A DNA stretch of 28,440 nucleotides, from positions 416-28,855 of the forward strand of contig DDSG01000083.1 in assembly GCA_002343325.1 (NCBI GenBank). Reading direction: 5' to 3'. The notes below the pieces were generated by a model, which had not been told where the DNA came from, searched no databases, and saw nothing but the letters and a program-made list of their open reading frames with translations. Shown here piece after piece: positions 7,402 through 13,635 of the stretch. This DNA comes from Phycisphaerales bacterium UBA2396 (lineage in GTDB: Bacteria > Planctomycetota > Phycisphaerae > Phycisphaerales > UBA1924). The position numbers were made by a program, and so were the translations under genes. How positions within the stretch are numbered: the first letter of the stretch is position 1; each line of letters begins with the position of its first letter.

Positions 7402-7956
7402 TCACCGTTCCCGGGTATAGCGGGAGGCGAAGCCCTTCTCACGCGAGGTCGGCGCAAAGGCGACCTCGACAACGAGCGTGTCGGGACCGTCGAGGCGATA
7501 CACCACGCTCGTCACCTGCTCGGCGCTTCCCGTGCCGGCGAACTCCGCGCGGTTGTCCTTCGCGGAGACAAGCTTGAACACCGAGACCTCCTTGCGGTTG
7601 TCCGGCACTTCGAGCTTGGCGTGCAGGTGACGCAGGCGGAGGTAGACCCCGTCCTCCTCGACGGTGATCTGCGAGACTTCATGGAACGCGGGCTTCCCGT
7701 CGCGCCGGACCTGGCGGAACAGGGCCGCCATCGAGGTGCCGCGGGCGGCGGTCCAGTGCTCGTCGTTCACCGTCTTGTTCGGGTTGACGCAGACCCAGCG
7801 CCCGACCATGAACGAAAGCTCAGCAAGCTCCGGCGCGGGCGCCGCGTTGGGCGGCAGCTCCAGCGGGGCCGGGCGTTCCGCCGACGGAGACGTGGACGCG
7901 CACCCGGCAAGAAGCGAGGCCGCGACAGTCAGAACAACACAACGGGTCATCTTCAT
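7402..7956 (-). CDS. Lipoprotein with DUF6265-like domain
   Basis: The 184-residue product has a lipoprotein signal with lipobox LLAGC and acylated C19, then an Ala/Pro/Ser-rich linker. The domain starting at LSFMVGRWVC and continuing with DEHWTAARGTSMAALFRQV and VYLRLRHLHAKLE fits the DUF6265 pattern, a lipocalin-like small beta domain. Function is unknown. The start at 7956 was chosen because it begins the lipoprotein signal and overlaps the stop of the permease-peptidase gene as ATGA; the frame is open further upstream but unlike a protein start. It is the middle gene of a tight three-gene operon. Confidence 0.8.
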   Translation of the reverse strand: MKMTRCVVLTVAASLLAGCASTSPSAERPAPLELPPNAAPAPELAELSFMVGRWVCVNPNKTVNDEHWTAARGTSMAALFRQVRRDGKPAFHEVSQITVEEDGVYLRLRHLHAKLEVPDNRKEVSVFKLVSAKDNRAEFAGTGSAEQVTSVVYRLDGPDTLVVEVAFAPTSREKGFASRYTRER

Positions 7957-9863
7957 TCCGGACTGTAGTAGTTCCGTGCCGCCGCCGCTGCCACGAGCAC
8001 CATCACAACCACGCCCAGCGCAATGCCGCACGCACGCATCAAGCCTTGGTTCGGCTCGGGGCGCCCATTGGCGCCCGTGTTGCCAAGGGCGAACGCCGGC
8101 GAGAGACCTCGGAGGAGCACCATCCCCAGAATTGCCCCCATGATCCCGGGGACCCAAAGCGCCGCCGTGGGTACGCCCAGTCGAACAAGGTCATCGGCAT
8201 CACCCACCGGCACCGCGATCGCCGTTGCGAGGTACACACCGTTGGCGAGCAGGCAGAACCCGGCGAAGCCCCTTGCAAGCGGCAACGCCGCGTGGGCTGG
8301 CCGGACCGCCCCCAGCAGCGCGAAAGCGGCCAGCGGCACCACCACCCCGACGACCGGCCCGCCCAGCACGAGCACGCGAGGCCAATCAGAGACCGCGTCC
8401 GTGCGCGAGAAGCCGACAAACGGCAGGTGAACTCCCTCGACGCGCCCGCCCGTTGCAAAGGCCGCCAGCACGTGACCCGCTTCGTGGACGATCTGCATCC
8501 CGTACCAGCAGAAGGCCGCGGCCATCACGGCCGTGAGCACCGCGTTGGGCGACCATCGGGCCTTGTCACGGAACGCCGAGGCGTACAGCAAGGCCGCTGC
8601 GGCGATCCAGAAGACACCGATGATCGATGCCGATCGTGTCGCCGGGTCGAGGGTCGATCCCGCCAGCAGAGCGAGCTCGCCCACGATGAAGACCCCCGCC
8701 GCGAGCTTCGCAAACGGAAGACTTCGCCCCGAGGCGGGCAGCCAGAAGAGCGCGAGCGCCGTGGCGGCAAAGAACACGCCGTCGATGACGACGACCCCGG
8801 TGAGCAGGCGATCGATCCCGTCAAAGCCGACCGCCGTCAGGAGCAAGAGGGCGGCTCCGCTCAGCAGCAGGATCGCCGCGGCGGGAACCTGCCTCGCGGA
8901 GCGACGCGAGAACGCCGGAAAGAACCGCCCGTCATCGGCCATGCCCGCGATCAGTCTCGGTCCGGACAAGAGCTGCGCATTGAGCACGCCGAACGCCGAC
9001 AGCGCGACCGCCGCCGCGACGAACCGCCGCCCGCTTTCCGGGAATGCCGTCGCAACGGCATCGGCGGCGAGGGCCTTGCTCGCGGCGACCCCGCCATGCC
9101 CCAGCAGCGACAGGTACGCCGCGTTCGCGCCAACGTAGACGACCACGACCGTGAGCGTGCCCAGCAGGATCGCCCTGGGCAGGTTGCGGGCGGGCTCTCG
9201 GACCTCGCCCGAGATCCACAGCGCGTGCTGCCACCCGCCATACGCAAAGAACGCGGGCACCAGCGCCGCCAGCAGCCCGGCCACCGGGCCCAGGGCCGCC
9301 GCGGGCGTCGCGTGATCCGGCGGGGTCTGTCGTGGCGCGAATGCAGCCAACGCGGCGATCGCCGTCAGCGCCCCGACCTTCGCGATGACCGTCAGGTTCT
9401 GCACGCGCGAGCCCCACCGCACGCCCGCCAGGTTCGCCAGCGTCACCAGCCCGATGAGCCCGCAGGCGAGCCCCATCGACCACGACTTTGCAAGCGGCTC
9501 CGGGGAGACGATCGCTCCGAGGTTCGCCGCGCAGATCACCGCGATGATCCCGATCGCCCCCGCCTGCACCGCCGTCGCGTTGCAGAACACGAACAGAAAC
9601 CCGGTCAAGGGCCCGAACGCCTCCCGCAACGCCTGGTACTGAGCCGCCTGCCCCGTTCGACGCCGTCCTATTTCCGCAAAGGCGAGCGCGCCCGCCAGCG
9701 CCAGCGCGCCCGCCAGACCCCACGCCGCGAGCGCCAACCCCGGCGAGGGAACCAGCGACGCCACCTTGCTCGGGGTGAAGAAGATCCCCACGCCGATGAT
9801 CGCCCCGATCACCACGCACCCCGCGTCGAACGGTCCAAGGGTCCGTGGGGGCGATTCGCTCAT
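7953..9863 (-). CDS. APC-family amino acid permease fused to an M50-like membrane metallopeptidase
   Basis: The 636-residue membrane protein has two parts. Residues 1 to about 435 form an APC-superfamily permease: GAIIGVGIFFTPS at the broken first helix (20-32), then about a dozen hydrophobic segments, with WISGEVREPARNLPRAI in the usual cytoplasmic loop. Residues from about 440 onward add some five more hydrophobic segments and a zinc-protease motif HEAGH (H460, E461, H464) followed by VLAAFATGGRV. A second motif, PVGDADDLVRLG (D555, D557, D558), could supply the third zinc ligand. This half resembles stand-alone M50 family peptidases. The start at 9863 suits the first helix and follows TACACT by 6 nt; upstream in-frame sequence is not membrane-like. 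The fusion is read in one uninterrupted frame. Confidence 0.85.
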   Translation of the reverse strand: MSESPPRTLGPFDAGCVVIGAIIGVGIFFTPSKVASLVPSPGLALAAWGLAGALALAGALAFAEIGRRRTGQAAQYQALREAFGPLTGFLFVFCNATAVQAGAIGIIAVICAANLGAIVSPEPLAKSWSMGLACGLIGLVTLANLAGVRWGSRVQNLTVIAKVGALTAIAALAAFAPRQTPPDHATPAAALGPVAGLLAALVPAFFAYGGWQHALWISGEVREPARNLPRAILLGTLTVVVVYVGANAAYLSLLGHGGVAASKALAADAVATAFPESGRRFVAAAVALSAFGVLNAQLLSGPRLIAGMADDGRFFPAFSRRSARQVPAAAILLLSGAALLLLTAVGFDGIDRLLTGVVVIDGVFFAATALALFWLPASGRSLPFAKLAAGVFIVGELALLAGSTLDPATRSASIIGVFWIAAAALLYASAFRDKARWSPNAVLTAVMAAAFCWYGMQIVHEAGHVLAAFATGGRVEGVHLPFVGFSRTDAVSDWPRVLVLGGPVVGVVVPLAAFALLGAVRPAHAALPLARGFAGFCLLANGVYLATAIAVPVGDADDLVRLGVPTAALWVPGIMGAILGMVLLRGLSPAFALGNTGANGRPEPNQGLMRACGIALGVVVMVLVAAAAARNYYSPE

Positions 9864-9869
9864 CCGCTC

Positions 9870-9875
9870 AGTGTA
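9870..9875 (-). promoter_or_regulatory. -10 box of the permease-peptidase operon, probably leaderless
   Basis: On the minus strand TACACT is followed by six bases (GAGCGG) and then the ATG at 9863. Only GAG could serve as a Shine-Dalgarno. No good -35 box is visible. Confidence 0.4.
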
Positions 9876-9899
9876 CAGATCCCCTTGGGCGGGTATGCT
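9872..9899 (+). promoter_or_regulatory. Candidate promoter of the TIM-barrel gene
   Basis: TGTACA (9872-9877), a 16-nt spacer and TATGCT (9894-9899) precede the ATG at 9943. The predicted leader is about 37 nt and carries GGAGAGG. It overlaps the -10 box of the divergent permease operon, so the two promoters may compete. Confidence 0.35.
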
Positions 9900-9942
9900 G
9901 ACCCTCGCGTCGGGCGACCGCCCGACCGCACGGAGAGGACCG

Positions 9943-10875
9943 ATGAACAGCCGACGCGAGGTGCTTGGACTGATGGCGGCCACGTCCGCCGCGTTCTTTG
10001 TGGGGCGCACGAACGCCCGACCCATCGCACGCCTCTGGACCGACACACGCGACGATGCCGCCGCCGAATCGCTCGGCTTGCGTCTCGGAACCCAGGCCTG
10101 GACCTTCCGCGATCGAACCCTCTTCGAAGCGCTCGATTACGCCAAGAAGCTCGGCCTGCGCTATGTCGAGATGTTCCCGGGCCAGTCCCTTTCTCCCGAC
10201 GAGCGCGGGGGCAAAGTTGGGCCCGAACTCTCCAAAGAGCAGATCGGCAGGCTGAAGGAGAAGTTGGCCGCGACCGGGATCTCCGCGCGTGCCTTCGGCG
10301 TGTGGAACTTCTCAAAGGACGAAGCCGCCGGCCGCCGGATCTTTGAGTTCGCGAAGGAGATGGGCATCGAGACGGTCACGTGCGAGCCCGCGATGGAAGC
10401 ATGGGATCTTGTCGAGAAGCTGGCGAACGAGTACAAGATCGACGCCGCGTGCCACAACCACCCCAAGCCGACGACCTATTGGGACCCGGCGATCGTGATG
10501 AACGCCGTCGGCAAACGAGGCCAACGAGTGGGCGCGTGCGCCGACATCGGGCACTGGACGCGGTCCGGCGTTGACGCCTCAGAGGGGCTCAAGAAGTACG
10601 AGGGCAAGCTCAAAAGCCTGCACTTCAAGGACATCAAGGAAGGGATCGATCAGCCCTGGGGCACCGGCCTCACGGGCATCGTCGCCGTCCTCCGCGAATT
10701 GCGCAGGCAGAAGTTCAAGGGCTTGCTCTCCATGGAGTATGAGCACGGCTCCGGGGCCGAGCTCGAAGCAAACACCGCCAAGTGCGTCGCGTTCTTCGAT
10801 CAGGCCTGCCGCGAACTGCTCGAAGCCGAAAAGAAAGCGGCCCCGGCGGATGCTCCCACCAAGGCCGGCGCCTGA
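9943..10875 (+). CDS. Tat-exported sugar phosphate isomerase/epimerase-like TIM-barrel protein
   Basis: The 310-residue product starts with a twin-arginine signal (SRREVLGLMAA, then a short hydrophobic stretch), implying export after folding. The rest fits the xylose isomerase-like TIM barrel (AP endonuclease 2 family). Residues placed as metal or catalytic ligands include E76 (YVEMF), E149 (TCEP), H171 and H173 (CHNHPK), D201 and H204 (ADIGHW), H227 (HFKD), and E265/E267 (SMEYEH). Such proteins are abundant in planctomycetes and act on sugars or inositols; the substrate is unknown. The start at 9943 has GGAGAGG 6 nt upstream. The C-terminus is a low-complexity Lys/Ala/Pro tail. It converges with the PDZ lipoprotein gene, 27 bp apart. 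Confidence 0.9.
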   Translation: MNSRREVLGLMAATSAAFFVGRTNARPIARLWTDTRDDAAAESLGLRLGTQAWTFRDRTLFEALDYAKKLGLRYVEMFPGQSLSPDERGGKVGPELSKEQIGRLKEKLAATGISARAFGVWNFSKDEAAGRRIFEFAKEMGIETVTCEPAMEAWDLVEKLANEYKIDAACHNHPKPTTYWDPAIVMNAVGKRGQRVGACADIGHWTRSGVDASEGLKKYEGKLKSLHFKDIKEGIDQPWGTGLTGIVAVLRELRRQKFKGLLSMEYEHGSGAELEANTAKCVAFFDQACRELLEAEKKAAPADAPTKAGA

Positions 10876-10902
10876 GTTGATCTTGTTCGTGAGGTTGCTC
10901 CG

Positions 10903-11325
10903 TCAGTCGTTCTCAACGACCACCGAGAGGGTGTTCGCCTTCCCGCCGCGAACCACCGTCAGGTCGATCGTCTGACCCACGTTCTTCGAACGCACTGCCT
11001 CGCGCAGAGCACTGGTCGTCGCCCAGTCGCGCCCGTCGACGTGCGTGATGATGTCCCACGTCTGAAGCCCCGCACGGTCCGCCGCAGAGCCCGAGACCAC
11101 CCGCGTGATGATGCTCGACCGATCGGCCACGATCCCGGCCTGCGCGGCGGTCGCTGGCGCAACGTCCCCGAGCTCCACCCCGATCCGCTTGCCCATCCCC
11201 GTCGAGAACGAGGTCGACCGCTCATACGACGGCCGATTGACCGACACGATGATGCACCCCGGCAGAATCCCCAGCAGGCCGACCGCCACGGCAGACAAAC
11301 CCACACGAGCGCGCAGAGACGACAT
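10903..11325 (-). CDS. PDZ-domain lipoprotein
   Basis: The 140-residue product has a signal peptide ending in a lipobox-like ILPGC with C24, followed by a linker and one PDZ domain. The domain contains KRIGVELGDV, IITRVVSGSAADRAGLQ, DIITHVDGRDW and a final strand ending in TLSVVVEN. There is no protease domain, so it may act as a peptide-binding adaptor on the membrane. The start at 11325 has a strong GGAGG on the minus strand; upstream in-frame sequence is not protein-like. Confidence 0.85.
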   Translation of the reverse strand: MSSLRARVGLSAVAVGLLGILPGCIIVSVNRPSYERSTSFSTGMGKRIGVELGDVAPATAAQAGIVADRSSIITRVVSGSAADRAGLQTWDIITHVDGRDWATTSALREAVRSKNVGQTIDLTVVRGGKANTLSVVVEND

Positions 11326-11378
11326 GAACTCCTCCTTCTCTCGCCGCCGAGCCCACGACGACATCGGCGACCGATGTT

Positions 11379-11392
11379 TGTAAGCGTTTACT
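11379..11392. promoter_or_regulatory. LacI/GalR-type operator candidate
   Basis: TGTAAGCGTTTACT is an imperfect palindrome with a central CG, close to the TGTAAACGTTTACA pattern bound by many LacI-family regulators. It lies 53 bp upstream of the PDZ lipoprotein start and 126 bp upstream of the SRAP gene. No regulator gene is in the window. Confidence 0.3.
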
Positions 11393-11483
11393 GACACGCA
11401 GCGTGACCGGTTGCTCCACAAAATGGTGATCTCATCGCGCAAATGCATGCAAAGCATGGTGTTGCGCAATTTGCCGCCGCCGC

Positions 11484-11512
11484 TTGCCGCGATGACGGGT
11501 TCGGGCTTCAAT
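11484..11512 (+). promoter_or_regulatory. Candidate promoter of the SRAP gene, probably leaderless
   Basis: TTGCCG (11484-11489), a 17-nt spacer and TTCAAT (11507-11512) precede the ATG at 11519 by 6 nt, with no Shine-Dalgarno. The second base of the -10 box departs from consensus. Confidence 0.4.
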
Positions 11513-11518
11513 CGTCCG

Positions 11519-12298
11519 ATGTGCTGCCGGTACCACCTGTCCACGAGTCCGGTGCTGATCGCTGAACTCTTCGGGGTGGCGACGATCGCCCCGGCAATCC
11601 GTTCGTGGCTGCCTCGGTACAACATCGCCCCGGGGCAGGCGTGCGTCATGGTGCGCGGGCTGTCGGGTGTGGCACCTCCGCCTCCGGGCCTCCGCCAACG
11701 GGGAGGATTGTCCGGGCCGCTCGCGTCGCTGCCCTGCGAGGTCGCGACGGCCAGGTGGGGTCTGATCCCGCGGTGGGCGGCCGACGAGACCATCGGCGTG
11801 CGCACGATCAACGCCGGCATCGAGACGGCGGACAGCACGCCCAGCCTTCGCGAGTCGTTTCGAACGCGGCGATGCGTGGTGCCCGCCGACGGGTTCTACG
11901 AGTGGACCACGACCGGGGGACGCAAGACGCCCCTTTGGATCGGGGTGGTGAGCGAACAGACGGGCACGCCAGGCCCGTTCGCGATGGCGGGGATCTGGGA
12001 TCGATGGGAGGGGCCCGCGGGCGCGGTCGAGACTTTTTCGGTGCTCACGTGCGCGCCGAACTCGCTCATGGCCGAGATTCACGACCGGATGCCGGTGATC
12101 TTGGCACGCGAGGACTACGCCGCGTGGATGGATCCATCGAACACCGACGTGGCCGGGCTGACGAGGCTGTGCCGCGCGATCGCCCCGGAACGCATGGTGG
12201 CGCACCCGGTGGGTGCGCTGGTCAATAGTCCACGGCACGACAGCCCGCGATGCCTCGAACCGGCCTCGCAGATGGACCCGCCGACGCTCTTTGGATAA
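11519..12298 (+). CDS. SOS response-associated peptidase (SRAP, HMCES/YedK family)
   Basis: The 259-residue product belongs to the SRAP family, which crosslinks to abasic sites in single-stranded DNA through Cys2 after Met removal and so shields them. The start at 11519 is fixed by this chemistry because the sequence begins MCCRY. Other family residues are N35 (RYNIAPGQ), the RWGLIPRWA segment, E128 (GFYEW) and H188 (IHDRMPVIL). Most relatives read MCGRY, so Cys at position 3 is unusual. The central region has a Pro-rich insert (APPPPGLRQRGG). It converges with rpmH. Confidence 0.93.
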   Translation: MCCRYHLSTSPVLIAELFGVATIAPAIRSWLPRYNIAPGQACVMVRGLSGVAPPPPGLRQRGGLSGPLASLPCEVATARWGLIPRWAADETIGVRTINAGIETADSTPSLRESFRTRRCVVPADGFYEWTTTGGRKTPLWIGVVSEQTGTPGPFAMAGIWDRWEGPAGAVETFSVLTCAPNSLMAEIHDRMPVILAREDYAAWMDPSNTDVAGLTRLCRAIAPERMVAHPVGALVNSPRHDSPRCLEPASQMDPPTLFG

Positions 12299-12314
12299 GG
12301 GCGGACGATCAGGC

Positions 12315-12339
12315 GATCAACCAGCGAACTGGTTCAATC
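12315..12339. terminator. Hairpin between convergent SRAP and rpmH genes
   Basis: AACCAG and CTGGTT (12319-12334) pair around a CGAA loop, and GAT/ATC can extend the stem beyond small bulges. It lies 17 bp after the SRAP stop and 4 bp after the rpmH stop. There is no T-tract on either side, so it would be a weak or factor-dependent terminator. Confidence 0.35.
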
Positions 12340-12342
12340 GGC

Positions 12343-12483
12343 TTACTTGTCGGCGACGTTCAGCGAACGACCGACGGCCCGCTTGCGGTTCATCATCTTG
12401 CGGCCGTTCTTGGTCTTCATGCGAGCGCGGAACCCGATGGCGCGCTTGCGCTTAATGCGGCTGGTGCGGTGAGGATAGTGCAT
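12343..12483 (-). CDS. rpmH: 50S ribosomal protein L34
   Basis: The 46-residue, very basic product matches L34 across its length: an N-terminal segment with KRKRAIGFRARMKTKNGRK, then NRKRAVGRS. L34 is a small protein of the large ribosomal subunit. The ATG at 12483 gives a family-typical length; an open frame continues upstream but is not L34. In many bacteria rpmH sits beside rnpA and dnaA. Here it stands alone between SRAP and rnc, with a good promoter of its own. Confidence 0.93.
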   Translation of the reverse strand: MHYPHRTSRIKRKRAIGFRARMKTKNGRKMMNRKRAVGRSLNVADK

Positions 12484-12550
12484 GACGGCTCTCGCTAAAG
12501 GTCGTTCGTTCCTGCCCGCGTCACCCACCGACGCAACAAACAGGGCCTCG

Positions 12551-12579
12551 ACTGTAGGTGCACCCCCCGCCAAGGGCAA
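12551..12579 (-). promoter_or_regulatory. rpmH promoter
   Basis: On the minus strand TTGCCC (12579-12574), a 17-nt spacer and TACAGT (12556-12551) form a good sigma-70-type promoter. The predicted leader to the rpmH ATG is about 60 nt. Confidence 0.6.
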
Positions 12580-12591
12580 CGTGTTGATGAT

Positions 12592-12622
12592 CAAGTGATC
12601 CACCACAAATGGTGGATACTTG
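12592..12622. repeat. 13-bp inverted repeat upstream of rpmH promoter
   Basis: CAAGT (12592-12596) and ATCCACCA (12598-12605) pair perfectly with TGGTGGAT (12610-12617) and ACTTG (12618-12622). One G is bulged and the loop is CAAA. It lies 12 bp upstream of the rpmH -35 box and no T-tract follows, so an operator or RNA hairpin is likelier than a terminator. Confidence 0.7.
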
Positions 12623-12865
12623 TCGGGAGGGAGTGGTACCGGTCGCCGGTTGGGGGTACGCTGAGGGAGAGATGGGCCGGCGACCTCCCGGGGTAGTCGG
12701 GCCTGTGGCCGGGCGGTGCCCGCTGATGCTCTTCGGCCGTCGATTCCGACGACCGCCGAGCGCCCGCGTCCATCGGTCTGGCGGCATGGTCGGCGTGCGC
12801 CGATGCTGCCTCAGGGTTGGATCTCGTGCCTGGTCGCCGGGAGCGGCCTGGTCTGGATTGTGGAC

Positions 12866-13597
12866 ATGGACGCCTCGGTTCTGGCGGCGGCGGAGAGTGC
12901 GCTCGATCATGTGTTTTCGGATCGCGTCCTGCTGGAGCGTGCGCTGACGCACGCCTCGCTGGCGGGAACGCGGGCCGAGAGCAACGAGCGGATGGAGTTT
13001 CTCGGGGACGCGGTGCTCGGGCTGGTGGTCTGCGAGAGCATCTACACGCGGTATCCGCAGATGCTCGAGGGCGAGATGACCAAGATCAAGTCGCTTGCGG
13101 TGGCGCGGGAGACGTGCGCGGCGATGGCGCACGGCCTTGGACTTCCGGGCATGCTGGCGATGGGCAAGGGCATGCAGACAGGCGGGGAGTTGCCGATGTC
13201 GCTGGCGGCGGCGGCGCTCGAGTCGGTGATCGCGGCGCTCTATCTGGACGCGGGGTACGACGCGGTCAGGCGGTTCTTGCGCCCCAGGGTGGACCCGGTG
13301 ATCGACAAGGCGGCCGAGAGCCGCCACCAGCAGAACTACAAGTCGTTCCTGCAGCAGTATGCGCAGCAGAACCAGCTCGCACAGCCGCAGTATCGCGTGC
13401 TGGACGAGCAGGGCCCGGACCACGCCAAGTGCTTCAAGGTGGCGGTTGAGATCGGTGATCGGCGGTTCTGCGCGTGCTGGGGGCAGGCGAAGAAGAAGGC
13501 GGAGCAGGAGGCGGCGTTGGCGGCTTTGCGCGAGCTTGGGGTGTTGAGCGAGACGGATGGCGGCGAGCCGCGAACCGCCCCGCCCGTGGTGAAGTAG
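12866..13597 (+). CDS. rnc: Ribonuclease III
   Basis: RNase III cleaves double-stranded RNA in rRNA maturation and mRNA control. The 243-residue product has an N-terminal endonuclease domain with signature NERMEFLGDAVLG (E41, E44 and D48, matching E. coli E38, E41 and D45). A C-terminal double-stranded RNA-binding domain runs from NYKSFLQQYAQ to KKKAEQEAALAALREL. The second catalytic segment reads AAAALESVIAALYLD. E119 matches E. coli E117, but the position of E. coli D114 is alanine (A116). The ATG at 12866 gives the normal family length; no clear Shine-Dalgarno precedes it, and in-frame starts exist upstream. The next gene begins 38 bp after its stop. Confidence 0.93.
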   Translation: MDASVLAAAESALDHVFSDRVLLERALTHASLAGTRAESNERMEFLGDAVLGLVVCESIYTRYPQMLEGEMTKIKSLAVARETCAAMAHGLGLPGMLAMGKGMQTGGELPMSLAAAALESVIAALYLDAGYDAVRRFLRPRVDPVIDKAAESRHQQNYKSFLQQYAQQNQLAQPQYRVLDEQGPDHAKCFKVAVEIGDRRFCACWGQAKKKAEQEAALAALRELGVLSETDGGEPRTAPPVVK

Positions 13598-13635
13598 TGC
13601 CGGGGGGCGGCTGGGGCGGGCCAAAGGAGCGGTCC

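Larger units (their letters stand above)
12484..12865. other. 382-bp intergenic region between rpmH and rnc
   Basis: The longest stretch without a clear gene. From the left it holds the rpmH leader and promoter, the 13-bp inverted repeat, a TACGCT hexamer (12657-12662) that could be a plus-strand -10 box, and about 200 nt of hairpin-rich DNA up to rnc. One clear hairpin there is CGGcCGTCG/CGACGaCCG (12734-12755, loop ATTC). The rnc frame is open back to 12716, but the translation is low-complexity and was not accepted as coding. No known RNA family was recognised. Confidence 0.6.

Noticed and set aside
8046..10346. Long plus-strand open frame opposite the permease-peptidase gene
   Set aside because: It is Arg/Gly/Gln-rich with no domain and mirrors a well-supported gene. 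Such frames are common in high-GC DNA.
12331..12339. GGTTCAATC resembling a tRNA T-loop
   Set aside because: No acceptor stem, anticodon arm or D-arm can be drawn around it; it belongs to a simple hairpin.
12663..12865. Possible SRP RNA, RNase P RNA or 6S RNA in the rnc leader
   Set aside because: The conserved cores of these RNAs (for example the GGAAGGAAGCAG loop of SRP RNA) are absent.
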